From NCBI GenBank assembly GCA_019423745.1, contig JAHZAV010000014.1:1-61516 (forward strand): 61,516 nt of DNA, given 5' to 3'. The stretch's first letter is position 1. Each line of letters starts with the position of its first letter. The notes under the pieces are model-generated. The model searched no databases. It saw only the letters and a list, made by a program, of their open reading frames with translations, and was not told where the DNA came from. The DNA comes from Lachnospiraceae bacterium (GTDB lineage: Bacteria; Bacillota; Clostridia; Lachnospirales; Lachnospiraceae). Below are positions 33,411 to 42,111 of this stretch, one piece after another. The position numbers and the translations under genes were made by a program.

Positions 33411-35093
33411 TTATTTTTTCTTGCTTCCAAGGGCAAGTGTCGCCGTAAAGAAGCTGTACAAAGCCGCACCTGCCAGTGCGCCTGCACCCAGAATATTGAG
33501 TGTGTGCTCGTTTTCTTTGTTTTTCTTTACAAGCACTGCACGAATAATCAATGCTACAATAATCGTGAGACCATTAATGGTACTTCCTACAAGAAGACCA
33601 GTTGCGAAAAGAATTCCTACCTGTCTGGAACCTCCAAGAAGCTGAATAATCGCTCCTGGAATCGCCCAAATCAGAAGCCATTTTGCAACTGCTCCGCCTG
33701 CACCTGCTTCAATTGTAGCTGCAAAAGTGGCATCTACCGGTGCGTACAATCCCTGTGAGAAATATGTACGTGCAAGAAGTGCTACCATAATAAATGCAAC
33801 AGTAAATCCAACGATCTCTGAAATAAATTGCTGTTTTCTTCCTACTTTCTCCAGTTCAGGATCTTTTCCATATCCTCTAAGAATATAACCACACTTCAGG
33901 TCATATGCCATATCTGAGAAAGCCGGTCCTGTTGCTGCTGTATAAGCAACCAGTACAGCTAACGGCATACTTGGGAAGCCAATCAGCATACCTACCAAAA
34001 GGAAGATAAGTGCTGTTGCAAATCCTGGGAACCATCCGGAATACATTGCAGAAATTCCTACAATCAGTTCAGAAGCAATAGCTGCAAACGCTGCATAAAT
34101 AACCCATATAATTAATTTAAGGGGAGACATATCTGACCAGATTCCAGTAATGACTGCTAATGCAATCGCTACAACAAAATAAGCAACATAGCCCCATCCA
34201 AGAGCACTCTTCATATTTCCCATGCTACGACTGAATTTTCCTGCCGCACTTGCATCATTTCCCTTTTTGGAGAACAACATTCTGCACACCTGAAGAAGTG
34301 CAATAAGACCTGCACCAATCATAATGCCATGAGGCATATACTGGAACATTGGATCAACAGTAAGATCTGCACCTTTTCCAAAAATATCTGTAACAACCGG
34401 GAAACTTTTTCCAAAAATATCAATAACAAATCCATTGGTTTTAATAACACCAATGACAATACTACCAACACCAAGGGCTGCCATAGCTGCAAAATCACCG
34501 AACCAGGACACACCAAGAAGGTCTGTCGGGATACCAATCACTTTACCACCAATACCGATGGCCATACCTACCAGAAGCAACATTGCTTTCCGCCCTTTTT
34601 CTACGACTGCCAGGATAGACTGTGCGGAAGCCACTCCCGGAGGCCACGCTCCCTCTGCCGGGAACATTTCCGAATCAAATGTCTTATAAAGAATGGTTGC
34701 GTCAATAATTGTTGCTATAAACACACCAATCAACATTGGAAACATCAAATCTTCTCTTCCCATAATAACCGGAATACCAATAGGAAGAAGCAAACTATTT
34801 GCTGCTGAGAATGTCGCACCTGATATGGATGTCTGAATCAGGTTCTGACTGTGAATACTCCTGTATTTCTGCAAAAACACCAGGGGAATTCTGGAAAGTA
34901 TGATCGCAAACAAGGCACCAACAATTGATGTGTTTGGAGCTACACCTGTACGTACGATCAATTCCAGACCAATAATTGCTCCGAGCACACTCATAACAAT
35001 ATTCAGTATAAGAACCTGCGGAGCTAATGCCTTCGGATGCTCTTGTGCTGTAATATCCAGCTGTTCATAGGATTTCTTTTCTTGTTCGTCCAT
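33411..35093 (-). CDS. OPT/YSL family oligopeptide transporter
   Basis: A 560-residue membrane protein with roughly 14 hydrophobic segments. OPT marks: LAPQVLILNIVMSVLGAIIG near the start, MFPAEGAWPPGVASAQ, MYSGWFPGFATAL and GGSRQVGILFATGLLVG. OPT proteins import peptides, modified peptides or metal complexes using the proton gradient. It is the first gene of the run OPT-DUF917-DUF1177-AroM-M29 and so defines the likely substrate as a small peptide or derivative. The ATG at 35093 has an AAGGAGGAG site. Confidence 0.87.
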   Translation of the reverse strand: MDEQEKKSYEQLDITAQEHPKALAPQVLILNIVMSVLGAIIGLELIVRTGVAPNTSIVGALFAIILSRIPLVFLQKYRSIHSQNLIQTSISGATFSAANSLLLPIGIPVIMGREDLMFPMLIGVFIATIIDATILYKTFDSEMFPAEGAWPPGVASAQSILAVVEKGRKAMLLLVGMAIGIGGKVIGIPTDLLGVSWFGDFAAMAALGVGSIVIGVIKTNGFVIDIFGKSFPVVTDIFGKGADLTVDPMFQYMPHGIMIGAGLIALLQVCRMLFSKKGNDASAAGKFSRSMGNMKSALGWGYVAYFVVAIALAVITGIWSDMSPLKLIIWVIYAAFAAIASELIVGISAMYSGWFPGFATALIFLLVGMLIGFPSMPLAVLVAYTAATGPAFSDMAYDLKCGYILRGYGKDPELEKVGRKQQFISEIVGFTVAFIMVALLARTYFSQGLYAPVDATFAATIEAGAGGAVAKWLLIWAIPGAIIQLLGGSRQVGILFATGLLVGSTINGLTIIVALIIRAVLVKKNKENEHTLNILGAGALAGAALYSFFTATLALGSKKK

Positions 35094-35171
35094 CTTTTTC
35101 TCCTCCTTTTCTCCCATTTACCTTACTTCTCCCCTTTTTAGGGGCAAAAAAGCTTACCGTAGGTACAAAGA

Positions 35172-35202
35172 AAGCCAATGTGAAGATCACCCACATTGGC
35201 TT
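35172..35202 (-). terminator. Terminator hairpin between pucR and the OPT operon
   Basis: A perfect 11-bp stem (35172-35182 with 35192-35202). The following minus-strand tail is TTCTTTGTACC, a weak T tract. It lies about 100 bases after the pucR stop and 79 bases before the OPT start. Confidence 0.6.
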
Positions 35203-35303
35203 AACACGCTTTCATTTTAGCACTTTATTGAATTGAAGTCTTTATTCTCTGAAACCAATTTTCAGCCAGACTATTTGTGCCCAATGCACATTTTTTGACA
35301 AAA

Positions 35304-36533
35304 CTATTTATGTTCCCCTTCATTTTCTGTCAGATATTCTCTTACCCGACAAACAAATGACAGCTCCTGCAAAGTTTTGAAATCTCCTATATTGCACTGC
35401 AAAATCTCTTCAATCTTTTTTGCCCTGTATATCATAGTATTTCTGTGAAGATACAATTTTTCAGCTGTCTGCTTTTTTGATCCTCCATTTCGAAGCATCA
35501 CTTCCAACGTCTCCATAAGATTGGTTCCATGTTTCCTGTCATATTCTTCCAGATTGTATAGACGTTCTTTTATATAAGACTTTACCATAGGAAGTTTAGA
35601 AATTTCCAACAGAAGCTCTTCATATTTCATTTCTTCCCACCACAGGACTTTGTCTTCCACAGAATCAATACCCGCAATTCGGCAAAGATCGGACACCTGC
35701 CGTGACACTTTTGGCATATCCAAATAGCTGTCGATCCTGTCAGAAATTGCCACATACAGATCCGTTTTTACTGTTTTTTCCAGATTTTCCACCTGTTGTT
35801 CCAATGCCTTTTTTAATGCAGAAATACGATCTGGCTGCCGGAATAACATTACTGTTTTTTCCGGAAGAGAAATTATGATATAAGCAAGATTTTGCTGCAT
35901 AAAAAATGCTTCCGCCATTTGTTCTGCTTTCTCTTTTTTCTGTCCAAACCACTCCGGTCCTGGATGTCTGGAACAAATCTCCAGCATTCTTGCAGGCATC
36001 ATCGGCCAATATAGGGAATTAGCCCTAATCTGGGCTTCTTCCTCCCGTTCAAATCTTTCCTGTATTAAGTCGAAATAAAATTTTCGATCCAGCTCTTTTT
36101 TTTCAATCTGTCCGATCTGGTAACGTGTCCGCATTTCCACACCGTTCTTTGCCTCCACAATAGCAACCATAACCGGATACACTGCTTCAATAAATCCTAA
36201 TGCATTATTCAGGAAAAACAGGGGAAAATGAAGTTCATCCGCCAGCTTTAATGCTTCTTCTGGAAACTGATCAAAAAAACGCGTTTTGATTGCCAGTGCA
36301 GCTGCTCCCACTTCATTGAGGTCACGAATCAAGTTTAGCACTGCTTCCTTATTATTACGAATCGCATAGCCAGTAGTAATCAGCAGCATGTCTTTCCTAA
36401 GCCATGGTTTAATATCCGGCTGCTCCATCATATCATAAACTACAACTGTACGATCCAGTCCTTTCTCTCCTGCCACCAGTTTTGCCTGTCCGTTTTCCCA
36501 CAATTTCTTTATGTCATTTACTGTCAGCCTCAT
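35304..36533 (-). CDS. PucR family transcriptional regulator
   Basis: A 409-residue regulator. The N-terminal PucR domain (LTVNDIKKLWENGQAKLVAG, residues 1-125) is followed by a middle GGDEF-like region and a C-terminal HTH_30 (LEVMLRNGGSKKQTAEKLYL, then HRNTMIYRAKKIEEIL). B. subtilis PucR controls purine degradation; relatives control other nitrogen-compound pathways. It lies upstream of the OPT/DUF917 operon on the same strand and is its likely regulator. The ATG at 36533 has an AAAGGGG site. Confidence 0.9.
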   Translation of the reverse strand: MRLTVNDIKKLWENGQAKLVAGEKGLDRTVVVYDMMEQPDIKPWLRKDMLLITTGYAIRNNKEAVLNLIRDLNEVGAAALAIKTRFFDQFPEEALKLADELHFPLFFLNNALGFIEAVYPVMVAIVEAKNGVEMRTRYQIGQIEKKELDRKFYFDLIQERFEREEEAQIRANSLYWPMMPARMLEICSRHPGPEWFGQKKEKAEQMAEAFFMQQNLAYIIISLPEKTVMLFRQPDRISALKKALEQQVENLEKTVKTDLYVAISDRIDSYLDMPKVSRQVSDLCRIAGIDSVEDKVLWWEEMKYEELLLEISKLPMVKSYIKERLYNLEEYDRKHGTNLMETLEVMLRNGGSKKQTAEKLYLHRNTMIYRAKKIEEILQCNIGDFKTLQELSFVCRVREYLTENEGEHK

Positions 36534-36603
36534 GCTATTGTTTCCCCTTTGTTTTGATTCCTTAACAATAACATTTCGACTCATATTTTTCAATGGGATT
36601 TAT

Positions 36604-39132
36604 TTAATCTTCCCCTGCTTCTGTTTCTATGATAAATTTTACGCTTCCATCCATAGAAGAAGATTTTCCGCTAAAAGTATCATACTCTGCTTCTGATGAA
36701 TTCAGAGCCTTCAAACGATCTACAACATCTCCCAACTGTTCTTCCACCGTGACTTTCAACTGTTTTGTCCCCTGCTCCTCAAACTGACTCATACTTTCTG
36801 CCAGTGTATGGGATCCATCTTTTAATGCCTTTGCCCCGTCACGGAGTGTTCCGCTGTTTTGTGTCAAAAGAGAGGTTCCTTCATTCATCTGTCTTCCAAT
36901 CGCATTCAGTCCAGAACTTAAAGTATTTGTTCCTGCAAAAAGTGTATCTGCTCCTCCTGCCAGAGTTTTCCCTGCTTCTTTCAAGTCATAAGCTCCATTT
37001 AGCAGCTGGCTGTTATATACTTCCAGCTTATCAAATCCTCCATTGAGAGCATCGATTCCCTGCATCGCCTTTGGAAAATCTTCTGCTACCGACTGGTCAA
37101 GGAATGAAATACTTTCCGAAAGACCTCCTTCTCCACCAATTGCTGCATTGAGCTGCTGCATTCCTTTATTAAGCTGATCTACCTGCTTTGAAAATTCAGT
37201 AAGCCCATTGTCCGGAAGTGTATTTGCGGACTGTTTCATATCCTCAATCTTATTCTGAAGTACCGGAAGCTGCTGGCTCAATTCGCCTGCAGTTGAGACA
37301 AATATGTTCATATTTTTGCGAACTGCATCTGCTGCCTGAGCAACTGCTTCCGTATCAATTGCAGCATCACCTAACTGATCTGTCTGAACTGTATCTAATT
37401 CTTTTAAATTTTCCAATGCACCAGCTGATTCCCCTGCTGCATTTAATGTATCTATCACATCCTGAATTTTCTGTGCTGCATCTGGATCTGTTGACTGAAG
37501 GGATTCTTTCTCTTTTTCAAGTGCTGCAACTGACGTTGCTACCGACTGCCGTACAGATGAACCTTTTGTTTTTGCATCCTTAATTGTGACATTATCTTCA
37601 TTTACTATCGTATTAATTCGACTGCATGCCGCTTGAAGATTATCCTGAAGCTGAGTCATCTTCTGAAGCTCTCCGGAAAGATTCTGAAGCTGCGAAGTAA
37701 TATTCTGCACCGGTTCGGCGATCCCCTGCTGCATACTTTCTTCCAGGTCCTCTGCCTGACTGATCAATTCCTGTCCAGATTCTGTCATAGCATCCACCTG
37801 ACTCATTAATTTCTTAACAGCCTCTGATCCCAAAGCATCCTCCATCTTCTGCGTTCCATCCGCAAGAGCCTGAGACGCCGCTTTCAAATCTTTTCCACCG
37901 TCATTATCTGTTTTTCCGTCTGTCGCCTGAGTAAGCTGATGAATTGCCATCTGAACCTGCTGTAGTCCCTTGCTTAAATCCGCCAGTTGTTCCGCTCCAT
38001 CTGCAATCTGTTCTTCTCCGTTAATATAAGATATCACTCCGTCTGCCAATGTACCGGCTCCATCCGTATAGTCTTTTATTCCAAGGACAACAGTATTTAC
38101 TCCATTGACATATTCTGTTACTTTACCACTTAACTCTCCATCATCACCCAAATATTTACTGACAGCGCTGCTTAGCTGATCCACACCTTCTGTATAGCTG
38201 TCTATCCCTTCTGAAAGCCTATCTGCTCCGTCTGACAGATCAGCGGTTCCGCCTACCAGCTTAATCGCTGCATCTTCAAGATCATCAAGAGCAGTTTGTA
38301 AGTCACCGGTATCAGCAATCTTGTCCAGATCTATATTTTCCATCAAATCTGACAGGGCCACTGTAAAAGTAGACGGTACCGAAAAATCTGTCACCTCTGC
38401 ACTGATCGTGAGACTTTCCGGCAGCATTACTTCTGATGATAATGCATCATTTTCTGTAATACCCAGGCTTTCTTTCATACCTGGCATAGCAAATCCTACT
38501 ACAATATTTCTGTTCCCATCCGAAATAACCCGACCATTATCAATAACAACATTTGAACAATTTTCTTCCGGAAGAATGAGACCTGTCATCATGACAAAAG
38601 GTGTATACACCTCTTCTTGCTTTCCATCCACTGTAACTGTTTTCCTGGAAAGATTTTTATAATCAATCTTCACCTTCAACTGTCCGCTTTTTCCGTTTAA
38701 TTCATCCGGAGAGATTTCTTTTCCGTCAAGATACCAAGTCAGTTTTACAGATACTGGCAACTCCTGATTCGTTGTCCCCTGATAATAAATATCTTTTCCC
38801 TGTGAATCCCATGTCAGGGAATTTCCATCCAGGACAAAACTTTCCTCTCCCTTTATATTCTTAATATTCTCAAGTGTGCTTTTATCTTTAACAGATGCAG
38901 TTTTCCCTGCATTTTTAAGCCAGTCAGAGACCGTTACCTGCGTCCTATTGCCAAGGGCATCCGCATTAACGTATACGGTTTCTTCTTTATAAACTGCCTT
39001 GGAACTTTCTGATGTATCCGTTTCTGCCGCATGTACAGGCAGTACTCCGATTTGCATTGTTCCTGCAACAGCCGCCAGACCTACCGCAACTGATGTTGTC
39101 AGCCTTTGTTTCAATTTATCATTTCTGTTCAT
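36604..39132 (-). CDS. Secreted coiled-coil protein with YhgE/Pip-like repeats
   Basis: An 842-residue exported protein. A signal peptide runs from residue 1 to about 35 (LTTSVAVGLAAVAGTMQIGVLPVHAAET). The region ~35-260 is beta-rich. Residues ~280-800 are long helices with repeated ALxDGAxxLxDG-type units (DLSDGADRLSEGI, TDGAGTLADGVI, LAGGADTLFAGTNTLSSGL), like the outside part of YhgE/Pip phage-infection proteins. No C-terminal membrane anchor is seen. Its ATG follows the MMPL stop by one base, so it is coupled to the pump and may be its extracellular partner. Confidence 0.82.
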   Translation of the reverse strand: MNRNDKLKQRLTTSVAVGLAAVAGTMQIGVLPVHAAETDTSESSKAVYKEETVYVNADALGNRTQVTVSDWLKNAGKTASVKDKSTLENIKNIKGEESFVLDGNSLTWDSQGKDIYYQGTTNQELPVSVKLTWYLDGKEISPDELNGKSGQLKVKIDYKNLSRKTVTVDGKQEEVYTPFVMMTGLILPEENCSNVVIDNGRVISDGNRNIVVGFAMPGMKESLGITENDALSSEVMLPESLTISAEVTDFSVPSTFTVALSDLMENIDLDKIADTGDLQTALDDLEDAAIKLVGGTADLSDGADRLSEGIDSYTEGVDQLSSAVSKYLGDDGELSGKVTEYVNGVNTVVLGIKDYTDGAGTLADGVISYINGEEQIADGAEQLADLSKGLQQVQMAIHQLTQATDGKTDNDGGKDLKAASQALADGTQKMEDALGSEAVKKLMSQVDAMTESGQELISQAEDLEESMQQGIAEPVQNITSQLQNLSGELQKMTQLQDNLQAACSRINTIVNEDNVTIKDAKTKGSSVRQSVATSVAALEKEKESLQSTDPDAAQKIQDVIDTLNAAGESAGALENLKELDTVQTDQLGDAAIDTEAVAQAADAVRKNMNIFVSTAGELSQQLPVLQNKIEDMKQSANTLPDNGLTEFSKQVDQLNKGMQQLNAAIGGEGGLSESISFLDQSVAEDFPKAMQGIDALNGGFDKLEVYNSQLLNGAYDLKEAGKTLAGGADTLFAGTNTLSSGLNAIGRQMNEGTSLLTQNSGTLRDGAKALKDGSHTLAESMSQFEEQGTKQLKVTVEEQLGDVVDRLKALNSSEAEYDTFSGKSSSMDGSVKFIIETEAGED

Positions 39133-39133
39133 T

Positions 39134-41218
39134 TTATCCCACATCCTTTCCAAGAAAACCTATTGAAGTCTTACAGATTACTTTATCAAACATTCTGAAC
39201 ATTGCCGGCAGCACAAGTATTACTGTAAACATGCTGATTATTGCCCCACGTGCAAGCAACGTACAAATGGATCCGATCATATCAACATTGGAATAGCATG
39301 CCACACCAAATGTTGCTGCGAAAAAGCTTAGTCCGCTGCTGATAATAGAAGGCATACTCGTCTTATGCGCAATCGCAACAGCTTCTTTCTTTCCTCTTCC
39401 CCGCATTCGTTCTTTCTGATATCTGCTTGTCATTAAAATTGCATAATCAACTGTGGCGCCAAGCTGAATTGTTCCAATCACAATACTTGCCACGAATGGA
39501 AGCTGAACTCCCATATAGTATGGCACAGCCATGTTTACTGCAATGGCAAATTCAATAACAGCCACAAGAATGACGGGAAGTGAAATTGATTTAAAGATCA
39601 GCATAATAATGACAAATATTGCTGCCATTGAAATCACATTGACAATTTTTAAATCTCTGTCTGTTACATCCTGAAGATCTTTCATTAAAGGTGCCTCTCC
39701 AATGACCATTGCGCTATCATCATAATCTTTCACAATGCGGTCAATCTGCGCAATCTGTTCATTCACTTCATCTGTAGCAGATTCATACTCCGAGCAGACA
39801 AAAGCAAGTTCATGCCGGTCGCTTTGAAATATTTCTTTCATATCAGAAGGCACCATAGACTCCGGCACAGTTGGACCAATGAGAGAATTCATACTAAGGC
39901 TCCATTTCACGCCATCCACCTTATCAATCTCTTCCAACATTTTTTGTTTGTCAGTACCATCCATTGCCTTATCAATAAGAATCATATGCATATTGCTCAT
40001 ATCAAACTCATCTTCCAGTTTGGCATTTGCCACATTACTTGGAAGAGAATCCGGCAGCGACTGTGCAATATTGTAATAAATTCCTGTATGATCATTTCCA
40101 TAAACTGCCGGGAAAAGCAGTACTACAAAAAGTCCAAGCCAGACAAATCTGTGTTTTGTAATAAATGCCGATGGTCTGTCCATGTTCTTAAAAAGCATCC
40201 GATGTCTTGTCTTTTCAATCCATCTATCACAGACAAGCAACAAAGCCGGAAGTATGGTAACACAACATAGAACTCCAATAATAACTCCTTTAGCCATTAC
40301 AATCCCAAGATCTTTTCCCAGTGCAAAAGTCATAAAACAAAGAGCTGCAAAACCTGCAACCGTGGTTATTGAACTTCCGACTACTGATTTAAACGTGTTT
40401 GCAATGGCATGCCCCATAGCCCGTTCTTTTTCTCCTGGAAATCTCTCCTTATTCTCCTCATAACTGTTAAGCAGAAAAATAGAGTAGTCCATTGTCACTC
40501 CCAACTGCAAAATTGCAGTTAACGCTTTTGTAATATAGGAAGTTTGTTGAAGAAAAATATTGCTTCCAAGGTTATATACAATAGCAAGTCCAATACTGAG
40601 CAGAAAAAGTATGGGAACAAGAAAGGACGCTGATGTCAATTCAAGTACAAGCAAGCAACACAACACCGCTATAACTACATAAATTGGAAGTTCCTGCAGA
40701 CATAGATTCTTAATATCTGTAACCACACCGGTCATTCCACTAATAAAACATTGTTTATCAGCAATACGCCTCATTTGGGTTACCGCTCCCATCGCTTCAT
40801 CCGAAGAAGTTGTATTATCGAACAATGCAATCATCATCGTTGCATCACCGTTAAAAAAGGCGTCTCTTAAATCTTTCGGTATCATCTCAACCGGAAGAGT
40901 AATATCTGCCATGTCATCGTACCAGAGTACATCCTTCACATGAGGTACTTCACTGAACTTATTCTCCAGCTTCTGTACATCTTTTAGTTCCATATCCTCC
41001 ACTACAACCATAGAAAAGGCTCCCATTCCGTATTCGTCTACAAGAATATCCTGCCCTTCTACCGTCTCCAGTTTCTCCGGAAGATAACTGAGAAGGTCAT
41101 AGTTTACTCTGGTTTTCACAATTCCTATAAATGCCGGAATTGCCAGCAGGGCACCCAGGATCAAGATCAGCACTCTATGCCTCGCGATCCATTTTCCCAC
41201 TTTGACCAAAATCATCAT
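39134..41218 (-). CDS. MMPL/RND family exporter (HAE3-like)
   Basis: A ~694-residue pump with two repeats of one TM segment, an extracellular loop and five TM segments. Repeat marks: TAILQLGVTMDYSIFLLNSYEE and QLGATVDYAILMTSRYQKE, both with the charged Asp in TM4 that carries protons. Relatives export lipids, drugs or peptides. The promoter seen at 41243-41271 rules out the GTG at 41242. Starts at 41218 or 41215 (ATG) are close to AAGGAG, and a TTG at 41209 has the best spacing, so the exact start is open. Confidence 0.88.
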   Translation of the reverse strand: MMILVKVGKWIARHRVLILILGALLAIPAFIGIVKTRVNYDLLSYLPEKLETVEGQDILVDEYGMGAFSMVVVEDMELKDVQKLENKFSEVPHVKDVLWYDDMADITLPVEMIPKDLRDAFFNGDATMMIALFDNTTSSDEAMGAVTQMRRIADKQCFISGMTGVVTDIKNLCLQELPIYVVIAVLCCLLVLELTSASFLVPILFLLSIGLAIVYNLGSNIFLQQTSYITKALTAILQLGVTMDYSIFLLNSYEENKERFPGEKERAMGHAIANTFKSVVGSSITTVAGFAALCFMTFALGKDLGIVMAKGVIIGVLCCVTILPALLLVCDRWIEKTRHRMLFKNMDRPSAFITKHRFVWLGLFVVLLFPAVYGNDHTGIYYNIAQSLPDSLPSNVANAKLEDEFDMSNMHMILIDKAMDGTDKQKMLEEIDKVDGVKWSLSMNSLIGPTVPESMVPSDMKEIFQSDRHELAFVCSEYESATDEVNEQIAQIDRIVKDYDDSAMVIGEAPLMKDLQDVTDRDLKIVNVISMAAIFVIIMLIFKSISLPVILVAVIEFAIAVNMAVPYYMGVQLPFVASIVIGTIQLGATVDYAILMTSRYQKERMRGRGKKEAVAIAHKTSMPSIISSGLSFFAATFGVACYSNVDMIGSICTLLARGAIISMFTVILVLPAMFRMFDKVICKTSIGFLGKDVG

Positions 41219-41242
41219 CTCCTTATCAATTATAGTTCTCAC

Positions 41243-41271
41243 ACTATAACTCTAAAATGACTATTAGTCAA
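41243..41271 (-). promoter_or_regulatory. Promoter of the MMPL operon with overlapping TetR-type operator
   Basis: Minus strand: TTGACT (41271-41266), 17 bases, TATAGT (41248-41243). A perfect 13-base palindrome TGACTATTAGTCA (41258-41270) covers the -35 box, a typical repressor position. The divergent TetR gene is the likely source of the repressor. Confidence 0.75.
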
Positions 41272-41288
41272 TATTTTCAATTTAAAAA

Positions 41289-41305
41289 AATGAACTTTGG
41301 TCATT
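41289..41305. promoter_or_regulatory. Second TetR-type operator
   Basis: AATGAACTTTGGTCATT has perfect 5-base outer arms and resembles the first operator (TGAxxxxxxxTCA). It lies about 18 bases further toward the tetR gene and may control the regulator itself. Confidence 0.55.
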
Positions 41306-41426
41306 TCATTGACTTTTTTATAAAAAACCTCCATAATATATAAAAAAATAACTAATTAAAAATCTACTGCTAATCAGTAAGCTGTCCCTTGGCAGCACAA
41401 AATATTTCGCATAAGGAACGTTGAAT

Positions 41427-42026
41427 ATGGGAAAAGTAGAGGAAAACAAAAAAATCAAAAAAGACACTCTGTTTCAGGCTGCATTTGAATTATTTACAGA
41501 AAAGGGCTTTGCCAAAACAACAATATCAGATATCGTCAACAAAGCAGGGCTTGCCAAAGGAACGTTTTATTTATATTTTAATGACAAATACGATCTACGA
41601 GACAAACTCATTGCCTTTAAATCCGCAAAACTTTTTGATGATGCAAGGCATGCTCTTGAAGAATCAAATGTTGATAATTTTCAGGATGAAATACTTTTTA
41701 TAACGGACTATATTATACACCGGTTTCAAAACGAACCTGTTTTAATGCAATTTGTGGCTAAAAATTTATCCTCCGGAATCTTTATTGACACATTTTCAGA
41801 CACAAAATTCCTCTTATCCCAGCAATTTTATGAACATTATCTTTCTTCAATGAACCATTACCACATAGATTGTCAATCTCCGCAGCTGATGTTGTTCACC
41901 ATCATTGAACTGGTCGGTTCTACCAGCTATAACTGCATCCTGCGCAATCAGCCGGTTAGCATGGAAGAATATCTGCCATATCTGCATAACGTGCTTAAAC
42001 AGATCATGAATGTTTTTATCAGCTAA
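41427..42026 (+). CDS. TetR/AcrR family regulator of the MMPL pump
   Basis: A 199-residue repressor. The N-terminal HTH (residues ~12-58; FQAAFELFTEKGFAKTTIS, IVNKAGLAKGTFYLYFNDKYDL) is followed by a helical ligand domain. It is divergent from the MMPL operon with two palindromes between them, so local repression is the natural reading. The ATG at 41427 follows AAGGA; a TTG two codons earlier is less likely. A terminator follows. Confidence 0.92.
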   Translation: MGKVEENKKIKKDTLFQAAFELFTEKGFAKTTISDIVNKAGLAKGTFYLYFNDKYDLRDKLIAFKSAKLFDDARHALEESNVDNFQDEILFITDYIIHRFQNEPVLMQFVAKNLSSGIFIDTFSDTKFLLSQQFYEHYLSSMNHYHIDCQSPQLMLFTIIELVGSTSYNCILRNQPVSMEEYLPYLHNVLKQIMNVFIS

Positions 42027-42038
42027 TACAATAATATA

Positions 42039-42078
42039 AAAGCCGCCCCGATACATATCAGTACCGGAACGGCTTTTT
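42039..42078 (+). terminator. Terminator of tetR
   Basis: Outer stem AAAGCCG (42039-42045) pairs with CGGCTTT, followed by a T run ending at 42078; the inner part pairs imperfectly. Confidence 0.7.
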
Positions 42079-42111
42079 ACATTTCTATGTTTATTCTTTA
42101 TCCAAAAACAA

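Noticed and set aside
34329..34808. 159-codon open frame on the plus strand inside the OPT gene
   Set aside because: Antisense to a clear OPT transporter, low-complexity Asn/Thr/Cys-rich product and no usable ribosome binding site.
35094..35172. Sigma-54 promoter before the OPT operon (TGGC-N-TTTG-like)
   Set aside because: The spacing and the GC of the -12 element do not fit, and no sigma-54 activator is nearby.
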